Numbered from the stretch's first letter, positions 30,101 through 40,857 are shown. The stretch is 64,000 nucleotides of DNA from Leptospira inadai serovar Lyme str. 10 (GCF_000243675.2 NZ_AHMM02000025.1:558001-622000), one strand, 5' to 3'. Notes: a model not told the origin generated them from the sequence alone. Translations and numbers: made by a program.

Positions 30101-31143
30101 AGGTTTCTTACGATTCCCGAGGTTCGTAAGTGTTCGAGAATGTGTGCTCGGTCCGCCAAGTCTTGGTAGACGCCTAATTCAACCGGGGTTTTACCTAAAA
30201 TTTCTTCCTTAGTTTTTCCGACGTATTCCAAAAAAAGGTCGTTTGCTTCAAGGTATGTTCCATCAGCTTTTGAGAGAGTGATGGCCGACGGGTTGAGACG
30301 AATGATCTGATCTAGGATTTCCTGTTTTTCCTGAATATCTTCCAATAGTTTTCTCTTTTCCTTCTCTGCCTTGATTCGATCGGAGATAGGAACGGTGATC
30401 GTGAGAAGAACCGTCGACCCTTTGTATTCTATAATCTGGGCGGAAAAAAGTCCCCAAAACTCTTCTCCCGATTTTTTTCTAAACAGAAGTTCTAGGTTAT
30501 TTACCCAACCTTTCTCTCGAATCACTTCCATAGTTCGAGTACGAGTATCGAGATCCTTCCAAAGCCCTAATTCGACGGTCGTTCTACCTAATAACTCTTC
30601 GGAAGAGTACCCGACTTCCTCTTCGAATCGCGCGTTGACGTCTATTAATTTTCCGGAATTTATTTCCGATATGCTCATCGGAAGAGGGTTTAGATCGAAA
30701 ATTCGTTTGAGCGCTTCCCAACCTTCTTTGGTTTTTCGATAGTATTGGGAACTTAATTCATCCCTTGTTTTCTCTTGGGATAGATCTCTAAAAGTTCCCC
30801 AAATTACTTTCCTCGTTCCTTGGGATTCGGTTACGTAATACATTTTTACCGATACGGAAACTAAGGTTCTATCTTTGCGAATGATTTCCTTTTCATATTC
30901 TTCGGTGTAACCGTTCGGAATAAGCTGTTCTTTAATCATATCGGCTTCGATGGATCTCCAACGATCGGCGGTAAAGTCCCAGATATTCAGGGATCTTAGT
31001 TTCGCTCGGGTATAGTTCGTTAGTTTTACGAAAGAATCGTTTGCATCGAAAATAGCTCCTTCGGAATCGGCTATAACGATGCCGTCTCGACATGATTCGA
31101 AAATTTGCAAAAGAAATTCTGATTCTAAGAAGCAAGGATCCAA
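27190..31143 (-). CDS. Large six-PAS/GAF sensor histidine kinase
   Basis: A 1317-residue soluble sensor kinase without membrane helices. Six PAS domains in tandem cover about residues 10-770; all but the first share an ELGIW-like signature after the G(K/R)T turn, showing internal duplication. A GAF domain (about 790-950) is next, then a coiled-coil linker and the HisKA motif [13 protein letters not shown] with His1015. The ATPase domain has [10 protein letters not shown] (N box), WDNGPGIP (G1), [15 protein letters not shown] (F/G2). An insert of about 100 residues separates HisKA and HATPase. There is no receiver domain or adjacent regulator gene, so it is an orphan kinase. It probably senses a small ligand or redox state. 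Confidence 0.93.
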   Translation of the reverse strand: MDPCFLESEFLLQIFESCRDGIVIADSEGAIFDANDSFVKLTNYTRAKLRSLNIWDFTADRWRSIEADMIKEQLIPNGYTEEYEKEIIRKDRTLVSVSVKMYYVTESQGTRKVIWGTFRDLSQEKTRDELSSQYYRKTKEGWEALKRIFDLNPLPMSISEINSGKLIDVNARFEEEVGYSSEELLGRTTVELGLWKDLDTRTRTMEVIREKGWVNNLELLFRKKSGEEFWGLFSAQIIEYKGSTVLLTITVPISDRIKAEKEKRKLLEDIQEKQEILDQIIRLNPSAITLSKADGTYLEANDLFLEYVGKTKEEILGKTPVELGVYQDLADRAHILEHLRTSGIVRNLEISMKTAEGKMRSILFSARILESKGEKKILAIGHDISDIEESRERLESLAKELEKSRELFQKLFQLIPSGVVLTDWETKRIIDANERYLELIRFPREEVIGKTTPELHIWDLDPEFRSYVYESLKTKNEIASMETVVKASDGTPIPILYSGRMVALNGHPHVISVSTDISERKKAEEEAKRLNEEILYNKDLFERIFQLNPAAVSLSDLETGVYRQVNQSYCELIGYPREQIIGKSSQELGIWEKDADRKTLLAELKAKGWTGSVEATILHSDGTQRKVLSGNRVIKMNDRQMLLALLIDITEKKKIEAERDEYFAQLEESKGLFERVFEMNPDTITISDLTTGRYISVNERFTEMLQYPKEEAIGNTSVEMGIWPREVRNKIVETLREKGVMRDFDVRLTRKDGSYVDAIFSARIINLGKSPSLIAITRDITQSKAAAKEKEEQAQRLSMQAKAFLEMTRDPEFVSGNLEEAAKKISKMASETLDCDRASIWIFDKGGEEIWTSIAGWDRKSNSYLERISMRLSDYPNYFEAIKTTRFLDIKDAINDPRTLEFADIYCTPLNITSLLNAPVFLRGRIKGIVCLEHRGNLREWKGYESQFAVTVTEQVTQLLLNAERNEAKEELEKAVTIRTSELASALDNLRKMQDQLILSEKMAALGQLIAGIAHEINNPLGAISALSGEVKAYLNSSADRLKKLGIMLSSADSLLIHNLSNFIRRGLESKESQLTREERRILLKDIKNNLVEVGFENAYDLADRIMDTGLPAALKEFPDLFGDPSNYPLLDFAIEEIQTFKNVTSIRLAVDRTSKIVYALKNYAHIDFGGRKVETDLVENIETVLTIYHNQMKNGVEIEFDFPIRPKVPAFPDDLLQVWTNLIYNSLQAMNFKGKIKISIRESNNDVTVSIWDNGPGIPAEVKAKIFDPFFTTKGPGEGSGLGLDISRRIILKHGGRIELDSKPGETTFKVILPRS

Positions 31144-31441
31144 TTCACTAGTTCCGATATGAATGATAGTAGAAGGCTAAAAAATAACAATCTATAGCGT
31201 GATCGAAACCTTTTTTTGCGAAGTCTGGCGGCCTTTTCTGAAAATCAATATCAACCGTTTCGTTTCGAATACGGAGCTTATCTAACGTAGGTTTTGTCCT
31301 TTATCGGTAAGTCGATAAAATCTGCCGATTTTGTACGCATTCTTCGATTACTTCTGACATTTCTGACTTCCATTTCGCCAAATATTCCGATGAAAAAATA
31401 AATTTACAGCTTTGAAGCGTTGATCTTTAATCGATAACTCA
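31144..31441. other. Divergent intergenic region
   Basis: About 300 bases between the kinase and DUF2339 genes, which point away from each other; both promoters must lie here. The only structure seen is TTTATCG-GTAAGT-CGATAAA (31300-31319), a 7-bp inverted repeat. No small gene is supported. Confidence 0.5.
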
Positions 31442-34426
31442 ATGTCAGAATTTCTCGGTTTCATCGCGTTTATAGTTCTCATTTTTCTATTCGTTTATCC
31501 ATTTATATTAAGTTCAAGAGTAACGGAATTAAAAGAAAAAGTCCGCCAACTCGAAGATAGAATCAATGAGCTCGAATCGCCTTCAAAGCCTTCTTTACGG
31601 GAAAGAGACCGAATTCCGGATGAAAAACCGATTTCGATAAAGGAATCGATAGCTTTGCCGGCAAAAGAGCGGACGTCCTCCGAAGCTCAGAAAAAATCCG
31701 TTGCATCGATTCGAGAATCAGTACCGCAAGAATCGCCCTCATCTCCCAAAAAAAATCCGGTGAAATCTCAAACCTGGGAAAAAGTCGAAACGATAGTCGC
31801 CCAAAATTGGACGGGGATACTCGGGACCATCATTTTAGTCATGGGCGTAGGATTTTTAGCGATATACGCAGCTTTAAAAGTTTCTCCGATGATCCGCTTC
31901 CTAATGGTTTTGGGAATAGCGGCGGGATTATATGCCGTTTCGCTTTATCTTTTAACTAAAGAATTTTGGAAACAAATCTCCTATTGGCTAAAAAGCGCTT
32001 CGGGCGCAGTGGTTCTTTTTGCGTGCGTCGGTGCCGCTTCTCTTCCGGGAATGAAGTGGGTCGGTAATGAGATTTTAGCCCTCGTTATCGTGCTCTGTGG
32101 AATAACGATAAATTTATCATTAGCTTGGTTTGCGTCCTTACAGAGATTTGCCAGCCTGCATGTCGTTTTGAGCTTGCTAGCTCTCGCCATCTTACCTTTC
32201 ACAAACTTAGTATTTTGTGTCGGAGTCGGCGTTACGGTTTTTAGCGCGGCCTTATCCTATAAAGCGAAATGGGAGTATCATCTTCTTCAAACGGTGGTCT
32301 CTTTCCTAATCGTCAATTTTTTCTTCAAAAACCATATCATTTCATCCGCTGGAGATTACGAATCGACGGCTCGGATTTTCGGACTTACCGGGACGGGTCT
32401 CGTCGGAGTAATGTCTCTTCTGGTTCATTATCGAAAAGTATACGCAACGGAAAAACTGGAAATCCTACCGTTTATCACTCATTTTGTTTCCTGGCTAAGC
32501 GCTGGTATAGGATTTGCTTTGTATTCCACAGGATCTAAATGGAATGCACCGATCCTGATTCTTATATCAATATTACTCTTTTTGCATGCTCGGAGGGCGC
32601 GCAAAATCGGAATTCGCTGGCTCTACCTTACCGACACATTAGTTTCCTTGGGAATCGCATTTCTAGGCGTCGTGTTCCTCGGTCGCTGGGAACTCGGGTA
32701 TTTATCGATCATCTTGATCGTGAGCGTGCTTTTCCTAATATTTTTTATCGTGGTATCCGAAGAGAAGGAAGAGTTTTTACGACGGATCGGCGGAGCGCTT
32801 CTTCATTTTTCCTTTTTGTCGTATTTAATTATTTTATGGTCTTTGGCCGAGCAAATGCAGGATCTTAGTTCTTGGAGAAATATTTCCGCTACGCTTAGCA
32901 TAATCTTTCTTACCTTTGTAGTGCAAACTATCGATTCGATTCGATATTCCCGACGATCCGATGCCTGGGACGATATTTACGGCTTCTCGGACGGTATGAA
33001 AGTGTCACCTTCGGGGATTCTTTCCGGCTTTCTTGCCTCCGCTTTATGTTATCAATGCGCCGACATAAAGGGTGTGGAGTATTTTCTCCCCGTTTTCGGA
33101 ATTCTTTTATTATTCCTTAGGCAGAGGACGAACTGGAATGGGTTGGGAATCGGTTTGTTTCCATTCATTATCGCAATTCATTCTCTGGTCATCTACGCGG
33201 CAAGAAATTCGGGTCCTTGGGAACAGCTCGTCCAGGATATTCCTCTGATCGCATTCTGTGTATTTGCCATTCCATTATCGAAAATTAATCGAAGTGAGGG
33301 AGCCTCGACGTACCTATCTCAGCCGGGTGCAGTCGCATTATCTTTGCATATCGTAATACAAATTTTGTTAATCGCAGGGCCGGTATCGCCGATTTTACCG
33401 GGAATCCTTTGGTTACTCTTCTCCATTTTCTATTTGGAATTTTACGTATTAGTTTCGGCAAAATCTTCGGTTTGGATTTCCGATTGGCGCAAGAGTCTTG
33501 TTAATTCGGGAGTAGTGTGGGGGGGATTTGCATTAACTTTTGTCGCACTCTTTATCGGTGCGCATATTTTGGTTCACCTTCAATCCGAAATCTATATCGG
33601 AATATTCAAAGTTAGACTTTTGATTCAAATCTTTGCAATCGGAGTCTTCCTATATTGGGCAAATATTTCCGTATTGGGGAAAGGGAAAGATATTAGAATT
33701 AGTCGAATAATAATCCCGCTATTTTGGGAACTTTCTCTTTTAACAGGTATCATCGCTTTAACGCTCGAGATTCCAAGTAACTGGCTACCCGTTGTTTGGA
33801 TCTTGCTGGCATTCCTTACGGAACTCTTTAGTAGACGGCTTTCAATCATCGAAAGGTTCCATTTTTATTCCCTGATTCTTTTTTGGATTTCGTGCATTCA
33901 TACCGCTTTTCTATCCAGCTCCAATACGACGCCATCGTCCTTTTGGACGGACCAGGAATGGGTTGGCGGTTTGATATCCTTATTTTTCCAGACGGCGTAT
34001 CTTATCATGGTTCGCACTCGCCCGTCGTTTCAAAAACAAGAGCGGGAAGGATTTCCCGGAACTATTAACCGTTTAGTCGAAAAGATTCAGACGAAAATCA
34101 ATATTCTCGTCTTCTATCCGTTATTCTTAACCGTCGCATTATTTCTTTTCTGGAGCTTTGATGCCGCGTTCTTAACGCTGCTATGGATGACCGAAGTCTT
34201 CGTCGTTTTTCTTGTAGGGTTATTTCTTAAAGAGAACCATTTCCGCTATATTTCGTTGTCTGCAATGGTAATTTGTCTACTCAGATTGATCTTTTGGGAC
34301 CTTTCCCAATCATCAACGATTACCAGGGCCCTCGTTTTTCTCGGAGTCGGCGGAATTTTGATCTTAATGAATACGATTTATAGCAAATACAGAAGCGTGG
34401 AAGGAAAAGGACCGAATGTTAAATAA
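31442..34426 (+). CDS. DUF2339 multi-pass membrane protein
   Basis: A 994-residue protein: an N-terminal helix, a short coiled coil (LKEKVRQLEDRINELES), a low-complexity Ser/Lys/Pro linker to about residue 120, then more than 20 predicted membrane helices. The segment WEKVETIVAQNWTGILGTIILVMGVGFLAIYAAL is typical of DUF2339. The function of the family is not known; the size suggests a large inner-membrane assembly. It overlaps the following protease gene by 11 bases. Confidence 0.8.
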   Translation: MSEFLGFIAFIVLIFLFVYPFILSSRVTELKEKVRQLEDRINELESPSKPSLRERDRIPDEKPISIKESIALPAKERTSSEAQKKSVASIRESVPQESPSSPKKNPVKSQTWEKVETIVAQNWTGILGTIILVMGVGFLAIYAALKVSPMIRFLMVLGIAAGLYAVSLYLLTKEFWKQISYWLKSASGAVVLFACVGAASLPGMKWVGNEILALVIVLCGITINLSLAWFASLQRFASLHVVLSLLALAILPFTNLVFCVGVGVTVFSAALSYKAKWEYHLLQTVVSFLIVNFFFKNHIISSAGDYESTARIFGLTGTGLVGVMSLLVHYRKVYATEKLEILPFITHFVSWLSAGIGFALYSTGSKWNAPILILISILLFLHARRARKIGIRWLYLTDTLVSLGIAFLGVVFLGRWELGYLSIILIVSVLFLIFFIVVSEEKEEFLRRIGGALLHFSFLSYLIILWSLAEQMQDLSSWRNISATLSIIFLTFVVQTIDSIRYSRRSDAWDDIYGFSDGMKVSPSGILSGFLASALCYQCADIKGVEYFLPVFGILLLFLRQRTNWNGLGIGLFPFIIAIHSLVIYAARNSGPWEQLVQDIPLIAFCVFAIPLSKINRSEGASTYLSQPGAVALSLHIVIQILLIAGPVSPILPGILWLLFSIFYLEFYVLVSAKSSVWISDWRKSLVNSGVVWGGFALTFVALFIGAHILVHLQSEIYIGIFKVRLLIQIFAIGVFLYWANISVLGKGKDIRISRIIIPLFWELSLLTGIIALTLEIPSNWLPVVWILLAFLTELFSRRLSIIERFHFYSLILFWISCIHTAFLSSSNTTPSSFWTDQEWVGGLISLFFQTAYLIMVRTRPSFQKQEREGFPGTINRLVEKIQTKINILVFYPLFLTVALFLFWSFDAAFLTLLWMTEVFVVFLVGLFLKENHFRYISLSAMVICLLRLIFWDLSQSSTITRALVFLGVGGILILMNTIYSKYRSVEGKGPNVK

Positions 34427-35306
34427 GAGATTTTATGCGTTTACTTTACTGGTTGCCTTCGGCATAGTTTTAGGGTTCGCGGTTTCGGTTAACAAAGTCG
34501 GCGTGGAAAAACCGCTAACATTAGCACCTGCATTTCAATTACTCGGTAAACCGGTAAAAACTTTAGACAGAGCGTTTACTAAGATTCTTCCGATCGACAA
34601 TCTGGATGAAAAGCAACTAGGCGATGCCATTGCAAGTAGATACGCAAATTACGGAAGTACGGAAAGTCCGAAAGATTTAGCGTACTTGCAAGGGTTAATC
34701 GCTAAACTTACGATAGGGAATAAGAAGGGATTTAATTATAGAATTCTAATTATGGAAACTTCACAGGCCAACGCTTTTGCAATGCCGGGCGGTATTCTAT
34801 TCGTGACGTCCGGGCTGTTAACTTCCGTAAAATCCGAAGCCGAGTTGGTGGCAGTATTGGGACATGAGATCGGGCATGTCGAACTTTCGCATTGTATGGA
34901 TGGGGTCCGCTTTGAATTATTAAGTCGCAAAATCGGTTCTGCGACATTGGGCGAGCTTGCCGACATCGCCACGGGAATTCTACTACGACCTTCTTTCAGT
35001 AAAAATCAGGAAAGCGAATCCGACGAATACGGGTATAAAATTCTGCTTAGAGAAGGATACGATCCGTTTGCCATGGGGCGTATGTTTCAGAGATTAAAGG
35101 AATCGTCTGGTGGAACCGAAGGACAGGAATCTCCGATCGGTGAATATTTTATGACCCATCCATACTTGGACCTTCGTTCCGAAAAGTTTCGGGAGAAGGC
35201 AAAAAAACAAGAAGCCGGGATGTATTATGTCGGAGAAAAAAACCTGTCTAATCGAACGAGTAAGTTCGAATTGGAATATGAGGATGAATTTATAAAAAGA
35301 GATTAG
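34416..35306 (+). CDS. M48 family metalloprotease (BepA/Oma1-like)
   Basis: Membrane-anchored or periplasmic zinc protease. N-terminal hydrophobic segment (residues 7-25), then the HEIGH zinc motif at residues 150-154 (VLGHEIGHVELSHC), with the third ligand in ESESDEYGYKIL. A preceding strand, NAFAMPGGILFVTSGLL, is typical of the M48 group that performs envelope quality control. It overlaps DUF2339, which suggests it handles or depends on that membrane protein. Confidence 0.88.
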   Translation: MLNKRFYAFTLLVAFGIVLGFAVSVNKVGVEKPLTLAPAFQLLGKPVKTLDRAFTKILPIDNLDEKQLGDAIASRYANYGSTESPKDLAYLQGLIAKLTIGNKKGFNYRILIMETSQANAFAMPGGILFVTSGLLTSVKSEAELVAVLGHEIGHVELSHCMDGVRFELLSRKIGSATLGELADIATGILLRPSFSKNQESESDEYGYKILLREGYDPFAMGRMFQRLKESSGGTEGQESPIGEYFMTHPYLDLRSEKFREKAKKQEAGMYYVGEKNLSNRTSKFELEYEDEFIKRD

Positions 35307-35744
35307 AAATGCCTATATTTAAGGCATAGATTACTACTTCGGGAAACGCTCTGCCTGTGAAACCGAGAAACTTTCCGTTCTGATTGGAAATTTTCTTCCA
35401 CGTACTTCGGTCCTAGGAACGACCAAAGCATGAACCAATCGTTACACATAATTTTCCCTCCGATTTTAGCGCGACTTTGTCGTTTGTTCATAACTTTTTC
35501 GCAATTACGATAACGAGTTTTGCAAAAGTTGGATGCGGTTCTTGCGACTTGGGATCGAAGGCGAAAGAAATTATAGAAGTGCAGGCCGGTAGAGAAAAAT
35601 CGAGGTTCCTTGTCACAGTAACTGTTACGAGTTGTACCAAAAAAATCGTCACTTCGCATGTGGAAGGAAGGTAAGATCCGGATCGAAGCGAGAATAACTT
35701 TGAAAATTTCTTATTAAAAAATCTGCAATTTTCTTGAAAAAACT

Positions 35745-35892
35745 GTGTCCAGCAACCCCGTTTTCGGTATATGGTACTTAAGGAATGTTACCTAAGTGCC
35801 AGGCGGAAGCCGAATCCTTAGTTAATATATATCCAATTCTCTTCACTATTCTCACTACGTGAGCGACCCCGCAAGGGGTCGCTCCGGTCTTT
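35745..35892 (+). ncRNA. Candidate structured small RNA
   Basis: A run of stems on the plus strand: GGTACTTAAGG with CCTAAGTGCC (35773-35800, one bulge, loop AATGTTA), a GGC-GGAA-GCC mini-hairpin after it, an alternative TTCGG/CCGAA closing pair, and the terminator hairpin at 35861-35884. The AT-rich sequence before 35745 could hold a promoter. It matches no riboswitch, 4.5S or 6S pattern I can recall. Boundaries are approximate. Confidence 0.4.
35861..35892 (+). terminator. Rho-independent terminator with GCAA tetraloop
   Basis: GAGCGACCCC and GGGGTCGCTC form a perfect 10-bp stem around a GCAA loop, followed by CGGTCTTTT. The T-run lies only on the plus side, so it ends rightward transcripts. 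The nearest upstream gene on that strand stops 555 bases earlier. Confidence 0.75.
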
Positions 35893-35971
35893 TGAAAAAA
35901 ATTTTCCATTCCGATTCGGAATATGTTCGAATAGCCTTATCGCAGAAACTTTTCGAATTTTGTTAAGTGAA

Positions 35972-36850
35972 TCACAAATCCTTTAAAATTTCAGCCTTCT
36001 TACGCTCGTATTCTTCTCGAGTAATTAGGCGCTTTTCCAATAATTCTTTTAAAACTTTTAAGCGTTCTTGTGCGCCTTTCGTCGTTTTTTGCGGGTTTGC
36101 GGGAGTTCCGCCATCCGGTAGTTTTGCGATCCAAAATAGGGGACGAACGCAGATTCGATTTTGATTCTTTTGATTCATAGCTGAGGTGCTTGCGTATTCA
36201 AGACCGGCGGGGCGTATCTCGGAAAGGAAGACTTCGTTTTTGGACGAGGTTACCGGTTCTTGGATCGGATATAGAATCCAATCCCGGAGAGTATATGTAG
36301 TTTGAAAATCGACGACCTGACCGATTTCTCCGAAATCTAAGACTAAACAGTTCGCATTATTATGAATGTAGAAAATCGTTCTTCGAATCCTTAAGCCTGG
36401 CCGGATCGGATCTTCTCTCTTCAAAATAACTTGATACCCTTTCGGTGTGCCGTCCGGTATCTCCTGCTCGGCCTTGTACAGCATGTCCGCTAACTTTCTT
36501 ACTTCATCTTCCGAAAATAACCGAACTAGCTCTTTCGTTCCGACTAACGAATCGGAAATCCCGATATATTTAAACAAATTTTGCCAACGGCGATTAAATT
36601 CCGTCTTTTCATCTTCATCGAAATGGACTCCATTGAGTATGGAAGACGCGATCGGTAACCAAGTTTCAGGTTCGAGAAATAGCGGCGTTTCGGGACTTTT
36701 ATGAATATAGAAGAAAACGATTGAATCCGATACGGATGCCATCCCCTTTTTTTGGTTGGAGAGACAACCGACTCCGACGCAGAAAATCAATAGGAAGGCT
36801 TTAAGAGCGATCTTTTTTATTGGCGTCACCTTTCTTAAGGATGTTTCCAA
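35972..36850 (-). CDS. Lipoprotein with C-terminal SHOCT-like domain
   Basis: A 292-residue protein. N-terminal basic and hydrophobic stretch ending in VGVGC, a plausible lipobox. The middle region is unrecognised; the last 30 residues ([31 protein letters not shown]) are a classic SHOCT helix pair, a short oligomerisation domain. The open frame and best ATG begin 50 bases inside csrA; a GTG at 36829 is an alternative. It is the last gene of the flagellar/csrA unit, and may be independent of it in function. Confidence 0.65.
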   Translation of the reverse strand: METSLRKVTPIKKIALKAFLLIFCVGVGCLSNQKKGMASVSDSIVFFYIHKSPETPLFLEPETWLPIASSILNGVHFDEDEKTEFNRRWQNLFKYIGISDSLVGTKELVRLFSEDEVRKLADMLYKAEQEIPDGTPKGYQVILKREDPIRPGLRIRRTIFYIHNNANCLVLDFGEIGQVVDFQTTYTLRDWILYPIQEPVTSSKNEVFLSEIRPAGLEYASTSAMNQKNQNRICVRPLFWIAKLPDGGTPANPQKTTKGAQERLKVLKELLEKRLITREEYERKKAEILKDL

Positions 36851-37061
36851 TTTTTCCTAATTCCTCAGGCTTGATTTTAGTACCGGCCGCTTTTCTATTT
36901 TCGGCCTGGATCTCGCGGTAGACTTCCGCTCTATGTACGGAAACTTCTTTCGGAGCTTTTACTCCGATCTTAACCTGATCTCCCTTAATATCCACGATTA
37001 CGATTTCTATGTCATCGCCGATAATGATCGATTCATTAGTTCTTCTAGCAAGTACGAGCAC
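36801..37061 (-). CDS. csrA: Carbon storage regulator CsrA
   Basis: Small RNA-binding dimer that blocks translation of target mRNAs at GGA sites. The core [51 protein letters not shown] matches the family. The C-terminal tail of about 30 residues (to residue 86) is longer than in E. coli. It follows fliW with no gap, the usual partnership in which FliW sequesters CsrA. Confidence 0.96.
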   Translation of the reverse strand: MLVLARRTNESIIIGDDIEIVIVDIKGDQVKIGVKAPKEVSVHRAEVYREIQAENRKAAGTKIKPEELGKIGNILKKGDANKKDRS

Positions 37062-37511
37062 TTAGGACATCTCCACGGTAGCACTTTCAAGAATCTTTTC
37101 TCGAACGGAATGAGCTTCGTTTCTTGAAATGAATTGTCTACCCGTTAAGGTGACCTTATTTATCAAAATCGGACCCTGTAAATTCGCGGTCATGGATGCC
37201 GGATCATCGCCGGGAATCGTGACGATTACTAGAATAAGAGCCTCCGAAACCTCCTTTAGATCGATCTGAGAAAGTTCCTCGGCATTCAAGGAAGGCAAAT
37301 ATTCTTTCTTGAATAGGGAAGGGGGAATGACCACAAAAGCAAGCTCCACTTCGTCGATGGACTGCAGCCATTTAAATACGGATTCTTCCTCTTCTTCGAT
37401 TAATGCGAAGTTTTTGTATCCCGCAAAACCGAGTAATCCTTCCGGAAAGCGAATCATTTGACGCTCCGATACTCGAATTTTTCCGAAGGGTTTGCTTTGG
37501 ATTTCGACCAT
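37062..37511 (-). CDS. fliW: Flagellar assembly factor FliW
   Basis: Binds CsrA and flagellin, so free flagellin level sets CsrA activity. The N-terminal KPFGKIRVSERQMIRFPEGLLGFAGYKNFAL and FKWLQSIDEVELAFVVIPP segments are diagnostic. The length of 149 is normal. The stop codon is directly followed by the csrA start. It is about 100 bases downstream of flgL, in the same direction. Confidence 0.96.
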   Translation of the reverse strand: MVEIQSKPFGKIRVSERQMIRFPEGLLGFAGYKNFALIEEEEESVFKWLQSIDEVELAFVVIPPSLFKKEYLPSLNAEELSQIDLKEVSEALILVIVTIPGDDPASMTANLQGPILINKVTLTGRQFISRNEAHSVREKILESATVEMS

Positions 37512-37615
37512 AACCGACCTTTTTACGGGGCCCTATTGGGAGACCGCCATTAGTTTAACCGTTTCCAGCCCGCCTACAAGGAGAATTCCTGAAGCATGCG
37601 GGGAAATCCTACATC

Positions 37616-38884
37616 CTATCTGAGGAAGTCCATCAGAGTAGGTTTAATAATTTTAGAACCTACATTCAACGCATATTGATGAATCGTTTCCAGCCACTTT
37701 AGATTCATAATAGTTTCCGGGAAGTCTATACCTTCATTCTTGGCGAGGAGTTCCGTCATGTAAGACTTATCGAATTCGACTCTTTGAGAATGCTCTTCCA
37801 TCCGATTCATTCTAGCTCCCGTAATTGCGCGATAGCGAAGTACGTTTTCCAATGCCAAGTCCAAGTCTTGAATGTCTCTTCCCGAAATCCTTTCCTGATC
37901 TTTCTGAATCAGATCGTTTCTGAATTGAATCAGCACGTCGAAAATGGAAAGTCCGGTGACGGTTGCGGATTTGCTATAATTATTAGGCGGTTCGGAATTC
38001 GCCGAATCGATCAATCCGATGTCTCGGAGAACGGTTCCGCCTTCGATGTCTTCCAGCCAAATTTGGTGAGGGGCAGTCGAGCTTAAGCTGATATTATCCT
38101 GAGCGAGTTTATTGGCCTTAACTTCGATAGGCGCATTATTAATTTTATCAATAATATCATCGATCGTATCACCGGCAGAAACTTGAATTTCGGCGCCGTC
38201 GATCTTAAATTTCTGATCCGAAACGGCTACATAACCGGAATTATCCACACGACTCGTAACGCTCATATTCGTTCCCCAGAAAACTTTATTTCCGGGAATC
38301 GTTACTGGAATGTATTCGCCCTTTTCAATTTCGCGAATCTGCTCGCCGATATCGCCTCGATATTCCACGCCGATATACTGATTCTTTAATTCAAGACCTT
38401 GCAAACCTTTGATTTTCGATTCGATGGGTTCGAAGGGAGGGCGTTCGATGACGTGTCCTCCGAAAAGGGGACGTCCCGTCGCGTCACGCGTGTTTGCGAT
38501 GTCTACTAGGGCCCGGAGCAGCTCGTCGATTTCCTTGCCGACAGCGACTTCCAGTTCGAATCCCTTATCGCCTTGGTAAATTCCGTTGGATGCCTGAACT
38601 GCAAGAACTCTGGCTCTTTGAAAAAGATTTCCGATCCTATCCAACTCACCGTCGATTTGTTGGAGTCTGCCGAATCCGTCGTCGATATTCGCTTGGAATG
38701 TCTCCAGTTCGTTTATACGAGAACGAAAAAACATTTGGTTCGTAGCTCGGCCCGGATCATCGGACGGTGTTTTAATTCGCTGTCCTGTTCCTAACTGGTT
38801 TTGGGTTTCATCCAAAGCAACCTGATGACGATTTAACGTCCTAACCAGAGTGTTGTTTTGCATCATGTTCGTGATCCGCATCAT
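37616..38884 (-). CDS. flgL: Flagellar hook-filament junction protein FlgL
   Basis: HAP3, joining hook and filament in the periplasmic flagellum. The N-terminal RITNMMQNNTLVRTLNRHQVALDETQNQLGTGQRIKTPSDDPGRAT is the flagellin-like D0/D1 helix; the C-terminal helix (LDLALENVLRYRAITGARMNRMEEHSQR) completes the coiled coil. A strong AAGGAGG precedes the first of two ATG codons. Downstream of flgK by about 30 bases. Confidence 0.95.
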   Translation of the reverse strand: MMRITNMMQNNTLVRTLNRHQVALDETQNQLGTGQRIKTPSDDPGRATNQMFFRSRINELETFQANIDDGFGRLQQIDGELDRIGNLFQRARVLAVQASNGIYQGDKGFELEVAVGKEIDELLRALVDIANTRDATGRPLFGGHVIERPPFEPIESKIKGLQGLELKNQYIGVEYRGDIGEQIREIEKGEYIPVTIPGNKVFWGTNMSVTSRVDNSGYVAVSDQKFKIDGAEIQVSAGDTIDDIIDKINNAPIEVKANKLAQDNISLSSTAPHQIWLEDIEGGTVLRDIGLIDSANSEPPNNYSKSATVTGLSIFDVLIQFRNDLIQKDQERISGRDIQDLDLALENVLRYRAITGARMNRMEEHSQRVEFDKSYMTELLAKNEGIDFPETIMNLKWLETIHQYALNVGSKIIKPTLMDFLR

Positions 38885-38916
38885 GGCTTCGCCTCCTTGC
38901 TATTCCTCGCGGAAGT

Positions 38917-40827
38917 TTATGCGCCTAATCGATTGATGATCGTATCCAGAATTTCATTCATGGTGTTGATCATCTTAGCGGAAGCATTATAGGAATGCTG
39001 GAATTGAACCATATTAGCCATCTCTTCATCGAGACTGACTCCCATGACCGATTGCCTCATGTTTTCGAGTTCCGTCATTAAGTCCGTTTGAATTCCCCAT
39101 TCCTGTTTCGCTTCCCTCGCTTCGGTGCCTAACTTTGATATGAGTGAGTTATAAAAATCATCCGTGGTCTTGGAATAGTCCACCATGACGGGATTATTTC
39201 TTAGTGCGGAGGCTACCAATAATGCGTTGCGTCCGTCCTTATGCCCGCTGGCGGAATTATAGTCCCCGGTTCCTCCCACATCTTTTCCTCGAGCAGCGGC
39301 GATATTGGCCACATTATTGGCGATTTGCTCGTTGATTCTAAAATGAGAAGAAGGATGAAAGTGCGGAGAGAGAGTGATGTCTTCCGGTTTCGATTGAAGT
39401 TTCGTTATTTCCCCCAATCGTTTATAGTCATAAGCTCCCGTCGGCCCTGACGCCATAAGTATCCCGGTTAATCCCACCAACAAATCGCCCGAATCTTCCA
39501 AATGGCGGAGAATAAAATTCTTTTTGGGGGAATCTTCGGCAACCGTCGCTTTAAGAGCGAGTTGGTTGTCATGGTTCATGTAGGCGACGACTCCGACTTT
39601 CGAAGCATTTATTCTCTTAATAATACCGTTTAAGGTGTCGTTTGCCGAGTAAGGAATCAATACTTGTGTTTCTTTCTCATCGGGACGATGGAAGGTAAGA
39701 GTTCCTCCGATTCCGATCGGTCTATCCGGATCGAGCGTGTTCTTTCCGGTGGCTCTAAAGACTGCGGTGATATCATTTTGGCCGTCACCGTCGGAATCGT
39801 ATTCTCCGAACGTATTCAGAGACAAGGATCGAATATCGAAGAAATTCTGATTCGTGTTTCCGTTAATACCGAATCCGTCCTTATGGATCTCGTTGATGAC
39901 GTCCATTACGTTAACTGCAAGTGCGTCTACTTGGTCGATTTTTTCTCTTAGGACTTTATCTCGCACTTCTACCAGTCCTTGCAGGCGACCTTTCCGAAGA
40001 AGCACGGAATCTCCGGTTGTTTGCCAATATAGATCGAGCAAACCGTCTTTTGAAGGATTGCCTAGAACGTCTATCTTACTCGCTTTTCCGCCTTGGACTA
40101 GAATTTGTTGGCCGATAAAGACCATCAATTCATCCTCGTCGCTTCTGCCGATGGTGATGTCGGTTAATCCGGATAATTCCTGTAATAACGAATCTCGTTT
40201 GTCATAGAGATCGTTAGGTCGATCTCCTAACGCTTCCGATTTCGAGATTCTTTCATTTAGCGTACGAATATTTTCCGCGATTACGTTCAGGTGCAAAGCA
40301 TGCGATTCGATTTCACGATTGGATTGGTCCCGCAGCTGGGTGAGCTTACGATAGACGTCCTCCATTCGGCTTCCGAGTCCTTGGGCCTTTTCGAGAACGA
40401 CGGATCGATGGGCGTTGTCTTCCGGATAATTGGATAATTCTTCCCATGAAGACCAGAATTTATCCATTAAGGTACGGAGAGTCGTTCCGTTCGGTTCGTT
40501 AAAGATCGTTTCAGTTTGATAAAGATATTCGTTTTTAGCCGCCCAATAATCTTTTACGCCCGAGGTTTCTATGATTCGATCGTCGATAAAGTTATCTCTT
40601 ACTCTCTCGATAGAGGCAATCTCGACACCCTGTCCGATCTGACCCGGAAGATTGGCTCTATTTAAAGAAGGTTCATACAAGGGATCCGTCGCCTGCATTA
40701 CCACTCTTTGACGAGAATAGTGCTTATTGTCGGCGTTAGAAATATTATGCCCCGTGGTTTGCAGGGCTTGTTGGTGGGCGGTTAAACCTCTTTTACCGAT
40801 TTCGAGTCCGGAGAATGTTGATCCCAT
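38917..40827 (-). CDS. flgK: Flagellar hook-associated protein FlgK
   Basis: HAP1, the hook-side junction protein. The N-terminal [40 protein letters not shown] is the flagellar rod/hook motif, and the C-terminus ends with [36 protein letters not shown]. The 636 residues fit. A strong GGAGGGAG site precedes the ATG. Between flgN and flgL. Confidence 0.96.
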   Translation of the reverse strand: MGSTFSGLEIGKRGLTAHQQALQTTGHNISNADNKHYSRQRVVMQATDPLYEPSLNRANLPGQIGQGVEIASIERVRDNFIDDRIIETSGVKDYWAAKNEYLYQTETIFNEPNGTTLRTLMDKFWSSWEELSNYPEDNAHRSVVLEKAQGLGSRMEDVYRKLTQLRDQSNREIESHALHLNVIAENIRTLNERISKSEALGDRPNDLYDKRDSLLQELSGLTDITIGRSDEDELMVFIGQQILVQGGKASKIDVLGNPSKDGLLDLYWQTTGDSVLLRKGRLQGLVEVRDKVLREKIDQVDALAVNVMDVINEIHKDGFGINGNTNQNFFDIRSLSLNTFGEYDSDGDGQNDITAVFRATGKNTLDPDRPIGIGGTLTFHRPDEKETQVLIPYSANDTLNGIIKRINASKVGVVAYMNHDNQLALKATVAEDSPKKNFILRHLEDSGDLLVGLTGILMASGPTGAYDYKRLGEITKLQSKPEDITLSPHFHPSSHFRINEQIANNVANIAAARGKDVGGTGDYNSASGHKDGRNALLVASALRNNPVMVDYSKTTDDFYNSLISKLGTEAREAKQEWGIQTDLMTELENMRQSVMGVSLDEEMANMVQFQHSYNASAKMINTMNEILDTIINRLGA

Positions 40828-40857
40828 AAATTTCTCCCTCCTTTCCTTGATTGCCTC

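Larger units (their letters stand above)
35307..35971. other. 665-base intergenic region
   Basis: Between the M48 gene and the lipoprotein gene. The right half holds a candidate structured RNA with terminator (listed separately). The left half has weak frames: a 65-residue frame from TTG at 35477 to 35674 (lipobox-like VGCGSC, then a soluble tail) looks protein-like but lacks a ribosome site, and a 118-residue reverse frame at 35303-35659 has no support. I do not call either as a gene. Confidence 0.4.

Noticed and set aside
35303..35659. A 118-residue reverse frame in the 35.3-35.97 kb intergenic region
   Set aside because: Composition is not protein-like (Arg/Ser/Cys-rich with no fold pattern) and there is no ribosome site.
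35477..35674. A 65-residue frame with lipobox-like VGCGSC
   Set aside because: TTG start without ribosome site; the sequence looks somewhat protein-like, so it is noted, but evidence is too thin for a gene.
35745..35892. SRP RNA, 6S RNA or a known riboswitch as identity of the candidate RNA
   Set aside because: The SRP domain motif, the 6S long-bubble layout, and the conserved cores of SAM, cobalamin, TPP, FMN and glycine switches are not present.
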